12,738 nt of DNA, taken from contig MHKJ01000012.1 of NCBI GenBank assembly GCA_001818355.1, positions 11,185 to 23,922 on the forward strand, given 5' to 3'. The position numbers and the translations under genes were made by a program. The notes beneath the pieces were generated by a model, which saw only the letters and a list, made by a program, of their open reading frames with translations, was not told where the DNA came from and made no database searches. This DNA comes from Candidatus Kerfeldbacteria bacterium RIFOXYC2_FULL_38_9 (GTDB lineage Bacteria > Patescibacteriota > Patescibacteriia > UBA9570 > XYC2-FULL-38-9). Shown here one piece after another: positions 6,266 to 12,738 of the stretch. Position 1 is the first letter of the stretch, and the number at the start of each line of letters is the position of its first letter.

Positions 6266-7213
6266 TTATATGGGACATGATGCGTGAAAATGATCTAAGT
6301 AGCGCTGGCGAAATTCTTCCATGGTAAAATCGTGCTCTTGCGTGCCCACGGTTTCTATGGCAAAGGAAGCGGTGGTGGCCGCGATGTTTCCAATTTGCGG
6401 CAAAGACAAGTTAGCTACCAAGCCTTTTAACAGCCCGGCGCGATAAGCGTCTCCGGCGCCGGTTGGATCTTTTAAAGTGTCTTGAACCAGCGCGGGAATA
6501 TCATAGGTTTTGCCGGCGCGAGTTTTAATGGTCGATCCTTTAGCGCCCAGGGTAGTAATGAGAACTTCGGTGCGTTCCAAAAGATTATTCTCAGTTAAAC
6601 CGGTTTTTTTCAAAGCCTGGCTTAATTCATAGTCATTTACCGTAAACATATAAGAACCGCGAATGCAGTCTTTTAATTGCTTACCGTTATAGTCAGCTAA
6701 AGTTTGGCCCGGATCAAAAATATATTTAATTTTTTTTTGTTGGCAGGCTTTAATGTATTTTAAAGAATCCGCCAAGTTATTGGCCGGAGCGAAAATGGCA
6801 ATAGTATTTTTGGGATCGCAATTTTCAAAATTAAAATTGGTGTTGTATTTCATCGCCCCCACATAAAAAGCGGTTATTTGATTATTGGCGCGATCGGTAA
6901 TAATGGAACAAGAGCCGGAAATAATATCTTCATGGCGTTCTACCTGTTGAATATTGACTCCTTTTTCAGCTAAACATGTCAGATACTCTTTGCCATCTTT
7001 TCCCACAGCGGCGATTAACCATGGTTTTTCTTGCAGTAAACCCAAGGTGTAGGCAATGTTGCCGCCACAACCGCCGCGTAATTCTTGCATTTTCTCGATA
7101 TAAAAAGAGACGCTTAAGCTATGAATTTTGTCTGGCAAGATATTGTCTTTAAAATAGCGAGGAAAACTCATAATGCGATCGTAAGCGATACTGCCGTGAA
7201 TAATAATGTTCAT
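6266..7213 (-). CDS. PfkB-family carbohydrate/nucleoside kinase
   Basis: An ATP-dependent kinase of the ribokinase superfamily, 315 residues and full length. The N-terminal substrate-lid region begins GSIAYDRIMSFP (7-18); the first family signature is RGGCGGNIAYTLGLL (46-60); the Asn-x-x-Glu motif is NDYE (193-196); the second signature is DPTGAGDAYRAGLLKG (249-264), with Asp255 the likely catalytic base and GAGD the anion hole. The opening GSIAYDxIMSFP and a following ILPDK recall bacterial and archaeal kinases often annotated adenosine kinase or sugar kinase; the sequence alone does not fix the substrate. Nucleobase-salvage genes next door make a nucleoside kinase attractive, but the gene is on the opposite strand and separately promoted. 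Its G+C is visibly higher than its convergent neighbour's (31 of 60 bases at 6361-6420). It is divergent from glyA. Confidence 0.88.
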   Translation of the reverse strand: MNIIIHGSIAYDRIMSFPRYFKDNILPDKIHSLSVSFYIEKMQELRGGCGGNIAYTLGLLQEKPWLIAAVGKDGKEYLTCLAEKGVNIQQVERHEDIISGSCSIITDRANNQITAFYVGAMKYNTNFNFENCDPKNTIAIFAPANNLADSLKYIKACQQKKIKYIFDPGQTLADYNGKQLKDCIRGSYMFTVNDYELSQALKKTGLTENNLLERTEVLITTLGAKGSTIKTRAGKTYDIPALVQDTLKDPTGAGDAYRAGLLKGLVANLSLPQIGNIAATTASFAIETVGTQEHDFTMEEFRQRYLDHFHASCPI

Positions 7214-7217
7214 TTTG

Positions 7218-7226
7218 TGCTATACT
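7218..7226 (+). promoter_or_regulatory. candidate glyA promoter, extended -10
   Basis: TGCTATACT on the plus strand, within the 11-mer TGTGCTATACT also found before pyrG. No recognisable -35 lies upstream. The start would be near 7233, giving a leader of about 90 bases before the glyA ATG at 7325. I see no riboswitch or strong hairpin in that leader. It starts only 4 bases from the pfkB start codon on the other strand. Confidence 0.5.
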
Positions 7227-7263
7227 TTATTAAGAGCTTAAAATAAGTGCTCAAACGCTTAAC

Positions 7264-7292
7264 AGCATAGGGGGATTTTTAAAAAAAGTCAA
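7264..7292 (-). promoter_or_regulatory. candidate pfkB promoter
   Basis: On the minus strand: TTGACT (7292-7287), exactly 17 bp, then TATGCT (7269-7264), matching consensus at 5/6 and 4/6 positions. The predicted start near 7257 gives a leader of about 44 bases. It overlaps the glyA leader, so the two transcription units face away through shared DNA. Confidence 0.5.
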
Positions 7293-7324
7293 TAACGGTA
7301 AAATCACTAATTGTTTTTATTTTT

Positions 7325-8572
7325 ATGAGTAATAAATTTTTGTCTCAAAACGATCCGAAAATAGCGAAAATTTTAAAAAAAGAACAACAGCGCCAGCAAG
7401 AGGTTTTAGAAATGATTCCTTCGGAAAATTTTGTCTCCAAGGCGGTTTTGGAGGCTTTGGGTTCGGTAGCGACTAATAAATACGCAGAAGGGTATCCAGG
7501 CAAGCGCTATTACGGCGGTTGTGAATATATTGACCAAATTGAACAGACAGCCATTTCCCGCGCCAAAAAATTATTCAATGCCGAACATGTTAATGTTCAG
7601 CCGCTTTCCGGAGCGCCGATGAATTTGGCGGTGTATTCGGCTTTTTGTCAGCCGGGAGATACTATTTTGGGTATGGATTTATCGCACGGAGGGCACTTAA
7701 CACACGGGCATCCGGTAACTTTGTCGGCGAAAATTTACCGTTTTGTGCGCTACACCTGCGATCCCAAAACAGGCAAACTCGACTATAAAGCCATCGAGGC
7801 TTTGGCTAAAGCCGAAAAGCCGAAAATTGTGCTAGCCGGTTTTTCCGCTTATTCGCGTAATCTAAATTATAAAAAGTTTAATGCTATTGCCAAAAAAGTA
7901 GGAGCAATAAGTATGATGGATATGGCGCATATTGCCGGGTTGGTGGCGGGTAAGGCTTTAGAAAATCCCGTGCCGATTATGGACGTAGTTACTACCACTA
8001 CGCACAAAACTTTGCGCGGTCCGCGCGGCGGTATGATTATGTGCAAGCAAAAATATGCCAGACAAATAGACAAAGCGGTCTTCCCCGGACTACAAGGAGG
8101 TCCTCACCAAAATCAAATTGCGGCGCTTGCCGTAGCTTTGCACGAGGCTCAAAAAGCATCTTTTAAAAAGTATGCCGCTCAAGTTTTAAAAAACGCCCGA
8201 GTGTTATGCCAAGAATTGCAAGCAGGCGGTTTGAAAATTGTGTTTGGTGGTACAGATAATCATCTTATTTTAGCTGACGTTACGCCGCTTGGTTTAAGCG
8301 GCAAAGAGGCCGAACAAGCGCTTGATGAGGTTGGTATTACGGTTAACAAAAACATCATTCCCAATGATATTCGTAAACCCCTTGATCCTTCCGGCATTCG
8401 TTTAGGCACTCCGGCGCTTACTACACGCGGTATGAAAGAGCCTGCAATGAAAAAAATTGGTCAAATGATTATTGCTTTATTAAAAAATCCGCATAAAATC
8501 AGCCAAAAAACCGCGGCCAGAAAATTGGTAAAAGAATTAACCCAAAAATTTCCTTTATTTTATGGGGTATAA
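7325..8572 (+). CDS. glyA: serine hydroxymethyltransferase
   Basis: A PLP enzyme converting serine and tetrahydrofolate to glycine and 5,10-methylene-THF, the main entry of one-carbon units. The 415 residues are standard length. Landmarks: IPSENFVS (31-38), NKYAEGYPGKRYYGG (51-65), NVQPLSGAPMN (90-100), Asp199/His202 in MMDMAHIAG where PLP is held, the Schiff-base Lys228 in TTTTHKTLRGPRGG, and FPGLQGGPHQN (253-263). C-terminal SGIRLGTPALTTRGM is also present. All catalytic residues I can check are there. The ATG at 7325 gives the expected N-terminus; the preceding bases are T-rich with no Shine-Dalgarno sequence. Its product is the substrate of FolD, encoded 2.6 kb downstream, but a terminator and separate promoters argue against a shared transcript. 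No clear terminator directly follows glyA. Confidence 0.97.
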   Translation: MSNKFLSQNDPKIAKILKKEQQRQQEVLEMIPSENFVSKAVLEALGSVATNKYAEGYPGKRYYGGCEYIDQIEQTAISRAKKLFNAEHVNVQPLSGAPMNLAVYSAFCQPGDTILGMDLSHGGHLTHGHPVTLSAKIYRFVRYTCDPKTGKLDYKAIEALAKAEKPKIVLAGFSAYSRNLNYKKFNAIAKKVGAISMMDMAHIAGLVAGKALENPVPIMDVVTTTTHKTLRGPRGGMIMCKQKYARQIDKAVFPGLQGGPHQNQIAALAVALHEAQKASFKKYAAQVLKNARVLCQELQAGGLKIVFGGTDNHLILADVTPLGLSGKEAEQALDEVGITVNKNIIPNDIRKPLDPSGIRLGTPALTTRGMKEPAMKKIGQMIIALLKNPHKISQKTAARKLVKELTQKFPLFYGV

Positions 8573-8592
8573 AAGTATTTTTTAAATTACAC

Positions 8593-8605
8593 CAAGATTA
8601 TCTTG
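8593..8605. promoter_or_regulatory. 13-bp perfect palindrome, operator candidate
   Basis: CAAGAT-T-ATCTTG is a perfect inverted repeat about a single central base. It ends 13 bases upstream of the -35 box of the exported-protein gene, a position suited to an activator or repressor. The one-base centre and lack of a following U-run argue against a terminator for glyA. Confidence 0.4.
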
Positions 8606-8612
8606 TGGATAA
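8604..8612 (-). promoter_or_regulatory. consensus DnaA-box sequence
   Basis: TGTGGATAA here is the exact complement of the DnaA box TTATCCACA. It overlaps the palindrome by two bases and lies just upstream of the -35 box at 8619. Only one perfect box was noticed, and there is no dnaA/dnaN gene or box cluster, so this is not an origin. Regulatory use or chance are both possible. Confidence 0.3.
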
Positions 8613-8618
8613 GTAGTC

Positions 8619-8647
8619 TTGACAGATTTGTATTTTTGAGATATAAC
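8619..8647 (+). promoter_or_regulatory. strong sigma70-type promoter of the exported-protein gene
   Basis: TTGACA (8619-8624, perfect -35), exactly 17 bp, then TATAAC (8642-8647, 5/6). This is the best consensus promoter in the window. The predicted start near 8654 gives a leader of about 25 bases without a Shine-Dalgarno sequence. Confidence 0.8.
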
Positions 8648-8678
8648 AGGGCTGCTTAATTTTTAATATTAGCTAATT

Positions 8679-11078
8679 ATGCGTCATTTAAAAAGAATAA
8701 TGTTTTATGGCTTGTGTGTGTTTTCTGTCAGTTTATTTAGCGTACAGGCCGCATCGGCCGCTGAATTAACCGGCAGATATGCTGATAAACAAAGCGGTAC
8801 TCCAAGTACTTATAACTTAATTAACGCTGCTGCAGTATATGATCCATCTGTAAAATTTATCGGTAATGATACTACTGTAGCCGGCGCGGAATATATTGAA
8901 TTTAGCACCAGTATTGCTAAAATTTCTTCTAGTGTAGACATGTCAAAGAGTGCATTAACTTTTTATACAGGTACTAATCACGGACAATTAGCCAATGGGA
9001 CAGCTATACCATCCGACGGGGGCGTGGTGATAAAATTAGCTGATTATTTAATGCCAGAAACCAGTTTAAATACCAGTGTTAGTAAGCCGATTGCTTGTTA
9101 TTTTGATGCCACTCAACGAACCGGCCAATGTCTTATTCGTTTATTAGTATCCTCACAAACTTACAGTGTTCGTTCTACTAGTACAGAGTTCAAAGCAAGA
9201 ACCGTTTTTAATCCAGTCGCTTATTCTGATCAGTACGTTACTGCCAAAAGCAGTCAGGAGGTTGCATATAAGCCATATGTAGACAAAAGTAATCCGGCTC
9301 AGGCATCTTTAAAAATTGGTGGGGAATCAGCTGCTACTACATCGGGGATTTATTATTTAGCTTATGATGCCAGTCGTTCGCAATTAGATTTTGTATTAAA
9401 TTTATACGATGATATAGCCGTTAAAAAAGTGCAGTTAGAATTTACTGGTTATGCTGGCAATACGTTAAGCTTAAACGATGAAAAATCATTTACAGTGTCT
9501 GCCTATCCAAATATATATTCGCAAGAATATAATAATGTTACGTTTTCTTATGGTCCAAATACCGAAAAGCAGTTAGTTTTAAAAGATATGTATAGTATAA
9601 CTGTTACAACAACTGATTGGTTAGATAAGTCTACAGAAAATGATTACGTTTTAGTAATCGACGATACTGTACCAACTATCAGTAACAGCGCCGTTATTCG
9701 GGCGGATAATAATAATGTTATTAATACCACTACGCCTATTAGTATTGGTACAGAGGTTAAATTTAAAAGTACGGTTACTGACAATGAAAGTAAAGCCGCT
9801 AATTGTACCATTACATTGTATAAAGTAATAGGTGATGGTGCTAGTACAAAATTATTCAGTTGGTATGTAGCGCACGATGAAACAAAATCATATCAATCTT
9901 CAGAAACATTTATGTCAGGCGATCCTACCTATACCTTCAGTGAAGCTAGTGATTACTATGTAACCATGGTCGGAGAAAATTTAGCGGATATGAACAGCGC
10001 GGTAAAAAGGCTAGATTTTACCGTTGTGGCTGATAATACTCCTCCTAAAATAACATACAGCTATTTAACGTTCGACGTGGCCAGTGGAAATAATATTGGT
10101 AAGCCGATAACATTTTCCGGAACAGCAGTTGACTCGGAATCTGATATTAATAAGGTAAGTATTATGATAAGTTATTATAAACATACCAATACAACCACCT
10201 CGCCAAACGAAATAACAGGGTTTAATAGTGTGGATGATCAAGATAAATTTTCTAGCTATACTTGGACACCAGACGGCAATGGCAAGGGGGGGACGGTAAA
10301 TTTTATGGCCAATGCTGTTACGTCAGCTAAAGAAGGCAAATATGAAATAGAGGCTCTGGTTTTTAATACCGAACAGCAATCTACTAATTCCGAAATTCTT
10401 CCAGCGAATATAGGCAAAACAGTTATTAATTCGGCTAGTGCTGACCCCAGTACAGTAATAGTTGGCAATACCTTTAATATTAATTATTCAGTATATAATT
10501 CTTTCGAGAAATTTGATTACACACTGACTAACAAAACTACTGGAAAAGTTGTAAAATCAGATTTTGTGTATACAAGCAATCAAAGTCAAGCTTCCTATGT
10601 TATTAGTGGTATTACAGCAGAGAGCTGTTCTAATGGCGCAGAAAGTTGTACACAGACATATACGTTAAAATTACATTCTTATGCTGGTGATACTACTAAG
10701 GATTTTACAGTCGCTGTAGAAGATAATAATCATAACTGTGCATCAATAATTAATGAATCTGCTAGTGACTTTGGCGATGACAATGCTCACGCTACTGAAG
10801 TTTATTATAACTGTACGCAAGGTATTGATGGTTATTTAGCGGCTTATGATGCTGATATGTTCAAAATGAAGCTGGTAAACAATAACGGCGTTAAACAGGT
10901 GGTTACGGCAAAAGTTTACAAATATGATGCCGGCACCAATAGTTATAGCCAGCAAAGCCAGCTAACAATGAGCAGTGATAATGCTGTAGACGGCTACGTT
11001 TATTTTGGTCAATTAGCCAATGATGCTACAACAATGACATATAAAATAGAATTGACATATTCTACCAAAACAAATTAA
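8679..11078 (+). CDS. large exported Ig-like/PPC-domain surface protein
   Basis: A 799-residue protein with a Sec signal peptide: basic start MRHLKR, hydrophobic core (about 7-22), and cleavage site ASA/A near residue 27. The mature part is rich in Ser, Thr, Asn and Tyr and looks all-beta. Two related Ig-like segments start at DDTVPTISNS (328-337) and DNTPPKITYS (452-461), each followed by a patch ending in TVTDNES or TAVDSES. A third, looser one starts near 586 (SADPSTVIVGNTFNI). The C-terminus (about 687-799) resembles a bacterial pre-peptidase C-terminal (PPC) domain, with GYLAAYDADMFKMKL. Mature cysteines fall mostly in close pairs (140/151, 650/657, 687/712), hinting at disulfides; Cys376 is unpaired. 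There is no LPXTG motif, lipobox or C-terminal membrane helix, so release or non-covalent surface attachment is likely. Adhesion or envelope display is inference. It has its own strong promoter and terminator. Confidence 0.82.
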   Translation: MRHLKRIMFYGLCVFSVSLFSVQAASAAELTGRYADKQSGTPSTYNLINAAAVYDPSVKFIGNDTTVAGAEYIEFSTSIAKISSSVDMSKSALTFYTGTNHGQLANGTAIPSDGGVVIKLADYLMPETSLNTSVSKPIACYFDATQRTGQCLIRLLVSSQTYSVRSTSTEFKARTVFNPVAYSDQYVTAKSSQEVAYKPYVDKSNPAQASLKIGGESAATTSGIYYLAYDASRSQLDFVLNLYDDIAVKKVQLEFTGYAGNTLSLNDEKSFTVSAYPNIYSQEYNNVTFSYGPNTEKQLVLKDMYSITVTTTDWLDKSTENDYVLVIDDTVPTISNSAVIRADNNNVINTTTPISIGTEVKFKSTVTDNESKAANCTITLYKVIGDGASTKLFSWYVAHDETKSYQSSETFMSGDPTYTFSEASDYYVTMVGENLADMNSAVKRLDFTVVADNTPPKITYSYLTFDVASGNNIGKPITFSGTAVDSESDINKVSIMISYYKHTNTTTSPNEITGFNSVDDQDKFSSYTWTPDGNGKGGTVNFMANAVTSAKEGKYEIEALVFNTEQQSTNSEILPANIGKTVINSASADPSTVIVGNTFNINYSVYNSFEKFDYTLTNKTTGKVVKSDFVYTSNQSQASYVISGITAESCSNGAESCTQTYTLKLHSYAGDTTKDFTVAVEDNNHNCASIINESASDFGDDNAHATEVYYNCTQGIDGYLAAYDADMFKMKLVNNNGVKQVVTAKVYKYDAGTNSYSQQSQLTMSSDNAVDGYVYFGQLANDATTMTYKIELTYSTKTN

Positions 11079-11102
11079 TCATATCATCTAAAAATACAAA
11101 AC

Positions 11103-11136
11103 CACCTCATTTTTTAACCGGAATGGGGTGATTTTT
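11103..11136 (+). terminator. intrinsic terminator of the exported-protein gene
   Basis: CACCTCATT (11103-11111) pairs with AATGGGGTG (11122-11130): nine base pairs with one G-U, a 10-base loop, then a run of five T (11132-11136). It starts 24 bases after the stop codon and isolates the exported-protein gene from folD. Confidence 0.82.
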
Positions 11137-11154
11137 GTTAATTTACTATTTTAC

Positions 11155-11183
11155 TTGCCAGACGGAGTAAAAGTTGGTAGGAT
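11155..11183 (+). promoter_or_regulatory. candidate folD promoter (or Shine-Dalgarno)
   Basis: TTGCCA (11155-11160), 17 bp, then extended -10 TGGTAGGAT (11175-11183) ends 6 bases before the folD ATG, predicting a leaderless mRNA. The same bases contain AGGA (11179-11182), 7 bases from the ATG, a plausible Shine-Dalgarno if transcription starts further upstream. Both cannot be right. Confidence 0.4.
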
Positions 11184-11189
11184 TTTGCC

Positions 11190-12050
11190 ATGAGTCAAGA
11201 ACACATTACGAAAATTTTGTCTGGTAAAGGCTTGGCGGCAAAAATTAGGCAAAATTTAAAATACCAGATTGCTAAAAGTAAAATACAGCCAGGATTAGCT
11301 GTAATTTTAGTTGGCCAAGATCCGGCCTCAGAGATGTATGTGCGTTTTAAATCCCAGGCTTCTAACGAAGTAGGCATGTATTTGGAAACTATTGAGCTAC
11401 CGGAAGACGTTAGGGAAAAAAAACTTTTGAAAATTATTGAAAAGTTGAATAAAAATAAAAAAATTCACGGAATTTTAGTGCAACTGCCATTGCCTGCGCA
11501 CATTGATGTGCCTTTAATTTTAGAAACCATTGATCCTATGAAAGATGTTGATGGTTTTAATCCGGAAAATGTTGGCTGGCTGTCTGCCGGCGCTCCGGAA
11601 TTTATTCCCGCCACCACGCGAGGCATTTGGAGTTTGGTGCAGTCCACCAATATAACGGTGGCAGGAAAATATGTGGTTATGGTAGGAGCGAGCAATATTG
11701 TGGGCAAACCTACGGCGCAAATGTTTTTAAATCACGAAGCCACAGTTACTGTTTGTCATAAAAAAACCAAAGATTTGGCCGGTTTTACCAAAAAAGCCGA
11801 TATTTTAATCAGCGCCACCGGCGTACCTCATTTAATTAAAGCCCACATGGTAAAGCCGGGAGCCATGGTGATTGATGTGGGAACGGCGCGTTTAAACGGC
11901 AAAACCGTAGGCGACGTGGATTTTGATCAAGTTAAAGAAAAGGCTTCTTATATTACGCCGGTTCCCGGAGGCGTGGGACCCATGACAGTAGCGTCGCTTT
12001 TGCAAAATACTTGGGACGCGATGTGTTTAATTGAGGATATAGAAAATTAA
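11190..12050 (+). CDS. folD: methylenetetrahydrofolate dehydrogenase / methenyltetrahydrofolate cyclohydrolase
   Basis: A bifunctional enzyme that oxidises 5,10-methylene-THF to 5,10-methenyl-THF with NAD(P) and hydrolyses it to 10-formyl-THF. The 286 residues are full length. Catalytic landmarks are in place: Tyr50 and Lys54 in SEMYVRFK, Gln98 in ILVQLPLP, and Asp121 in KDVDGFNPENVG. The Rossmann part has GASNIVGKP (165-173), and the signature PGGVGPMT is at 258-265. One family hallmark differs: the usual PCTPxG reads PATTRG (140-145), losing its Cys and second Pro. The Cys is not the catalytic residue, so activity is still expected. ychF follows after 4 bp, implying cotranscription. FolD uses the product of GlyA. 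The start at 11190 matches the family N-terminus and may be leaderless. Confidence 0.97.
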   Translation: MSQEHITKILSGKGLAAKIRQNLKYQIAKSKIQPGLAVILVGQDPASEMYVRFKSQASNEVGMYLETIELPEDVREKKLLKIIEKLNKNKKIHGILVQLPLPAHIDVPLILETIDPMKDVDGFNPENVGWLSAGAPEFIPATTRGIWSLVQSTNITVAGKYVVMVGASNIVGKPTAQMFLNHEATVTVCHKKTKDLAGFTKKADILISATGVPHLIKAHMVKPGAMVIDVGTARLNGKTVGDVDFDQVKEKASYITPVPGGVGPMTVASLLQNTWDAMCLIEDIEN

Positions 12051-12054
12051 AATT

Positions 12055-12738
12055 ATGTCTTTGCAAATAGGAATAGTCGGTTTGCCAAATGTGGGAAAAT
12101 CTACGCTGTTTCAAGCCCTTACTCGCCAAGCGGTACCGGCGGAAAATTTTCCTTTTTGCACCATTGATCCCAACGTGGGGGTGGTGGCGGTGCCGGATGA
12201 ACGCTTGGAAAAAATCGCTCCTTTGGTACACACGCAAAAAAAAGTGCCGACGATTATTGAATTTGTGGACATTGCCGGTTTGGTGGCGGGCGCGCACAAA
12301 GGTGAAGGACTGGGCAATCAGTTTTTACAACACATTCGCGAGGTAGATGCCATCGCAGAGGTAGTGCGTACTTTTAATGATCCGGATGTAATTCACGTGG
12401 CCGGTCAAGCCAACCCCCAAGATGATGTAGAAACCATTCATACGGAACTGTTGATGGCGGATTTACAAGTGGTAGAAAAATTGATTGTCAATGCTAACAA
12501 AAAAGCGCGCGGTCAAGATAAAAATGCCATTATTGAACTGGCAGTTTTAGAAAAAATGCAACAAGCGCTGAATAATGGGCAATTAGCCAATCAAGTGGTT
12601 TTAACCGCTAAAGAAGAAGAAATGGCCAAAGCGTGGAATTTATTAACCCAAAAACCATTTTTATTTGTAGCCAATTGTGATGAAAAAACCAAACTCACTG
12701 ACTTATCTCCATTTTTGCAAAAGAAAAATCCGATTTTA
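12055..12738 (+). CDS. ychF: YchF/OLA1-family ATPase, N-terminal 228 residues
   Basis: The frame starts at ATG 12055, four bases after folD's stop, and is open to the window edge, so the C-terminus is missing (family length is about 360 residues). YchF is a ribosome-associated P-loop protein of the Obg group that prefers ATP to GTP. Seen here: Walker A GLPNVGKS (9-16), switch I region NFPFCTIDPN (31-40), switch II DIAGLVAGAHKGEGLGNQF (72-90), and IREVDAI. The G4 element reads NCDE (207-210), the NxxE form that goes with ATP rather than the NKxD of true GTPases. About residues 125-200 form the expected coiled-coil insertion. The TGS-like C-terminal domain lies outside the window. No Shine-Dalgarno sequence stands at usable distance; a GAGGA in the end of folD is 17 bases away. 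Cotranscription with folD is likely. Confidence 0.95.
   Translation, partial: MSLQIGIVGLPNVGKSTLFQALTRQAVPAENFPFCTIDPNVGVVAVPDERLEKIAPLVHTQKKVPTIIEFVDIAGLVAGAHKGEGLGNQFLQHIREVDAIAEVVRTFNDPDVIHVAGQANPQDDVETIHTELLMADLQVVEKLIVNANKKARGQDKNAIIELAVLEKMQQALNNGQLANQVVLTAKEEEMAKAWNLLTQKPFLFVANCDEKTKLTDLSPFLQKKNPIL

Noticed and set aside
8573..8605. Intrinsic terminator after glyA
   Set aside because: The T-run at 8577-8582 has no hairpin before it, and the palindrome at 8593-8605 has a one-base centre and no following U-run.
8604..8612. Replication origin near the DnaA box
   Set aside because: A single perfect box with no cluster, no AT-rich unwinding array and no dnaA, dnaN or other origin-linked gene nearby.
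12089..12346. 85-codon plus-strand frame and overlapping minus-strand frames near the window end
   Set aside because: Shadows of ychF, which is open in its own frame from 12055 to the edge with all expected motifs.
1..12738. CRISPR array, insertion sequence, tRNA, rRNA or riboswitch
   Set aside because: No regularly spaced repeats, transposase motifs, terminal inverted repeats, cloverleaf-like sequences or recognisable riboswitch cores were seen on either strand.

Overview
The window looks like a stretch of a small, AT-rich, gene-dense bacterial genome. Patescibacteria (Candidate Phyla Radiation) is my best guess. It rests on divergent housekeeping proteins, reliance on salvage genes, very short spacers, almost no Shine-Dalgarno sequences, and a large exported Ser/Thr/Asn-rich protein. 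This is inference; there is no rRNA gene to confirm it. The standard code fits: ten stop codons are visible (8 TAA, 2 TAG, 0 TGA) and no gene needs TGA read through.

Layout, left to right. Positions 2-385 hold the C-terminal end of an Elp3-type protein with its acetyltransferase domain. pyrG (CTP synthase, 427-2073) follows, behind an extended -10 promoter almost abutting its start codon. Two minus-strand genes come next: a very AT-rich P-loop kinase-like protein (2086-2694) and a 608-aa HD-domain phosphohydrolase-like protein of unknown role (2782-4608). A 116-bp divergent promoter region separates the HD gene from a plus-strand two-gene operon. That operon holds a divergent uracil-phosphoribosyltransferase-like protein (4725-5660) and a yeast Fcy1-type cytosine deaminase (5678-6262). 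A PfkB-family kinase runs on the minus strand (6266-7213), divergent from glyA (7325-8572). A 799-aa exported protein with Ig-like segments and a PPC-like C-terminus follows (8679-11078), ending in a clear intrinsic terminator. folD (11190-12050) and the 5' part of ychF (12055 to the window end) close the window.

How the genes may work together. The deaminase (cytosine to uracil), the UPRT-like protein (uracil to UMP) and PyrG (UTP to CTP) would form most of a cytosine/uracil salvage route, with the PfkB kinase as a possible nucleoside or sugar kinase. GlyA and FolD form a one-carbon pair (serine to 5,10-methylene-THF to 10-formyl-THF), interrupted by the exported-protein gene.

The most interesting region is 4609-6262. 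The UPRT-like protein keeps the UPRT C-terminal signature and a PPi-loop-like motif, but its PRPP loop is altered. It is paired with a eukaryote-like cytosine deaminase and sits divergent to an uncharacterised HD protein. No stretch over 300 bases lacks a gene; the longest spacers (about 105-116 bp) hold promoters, a terminator or operator-like sites.
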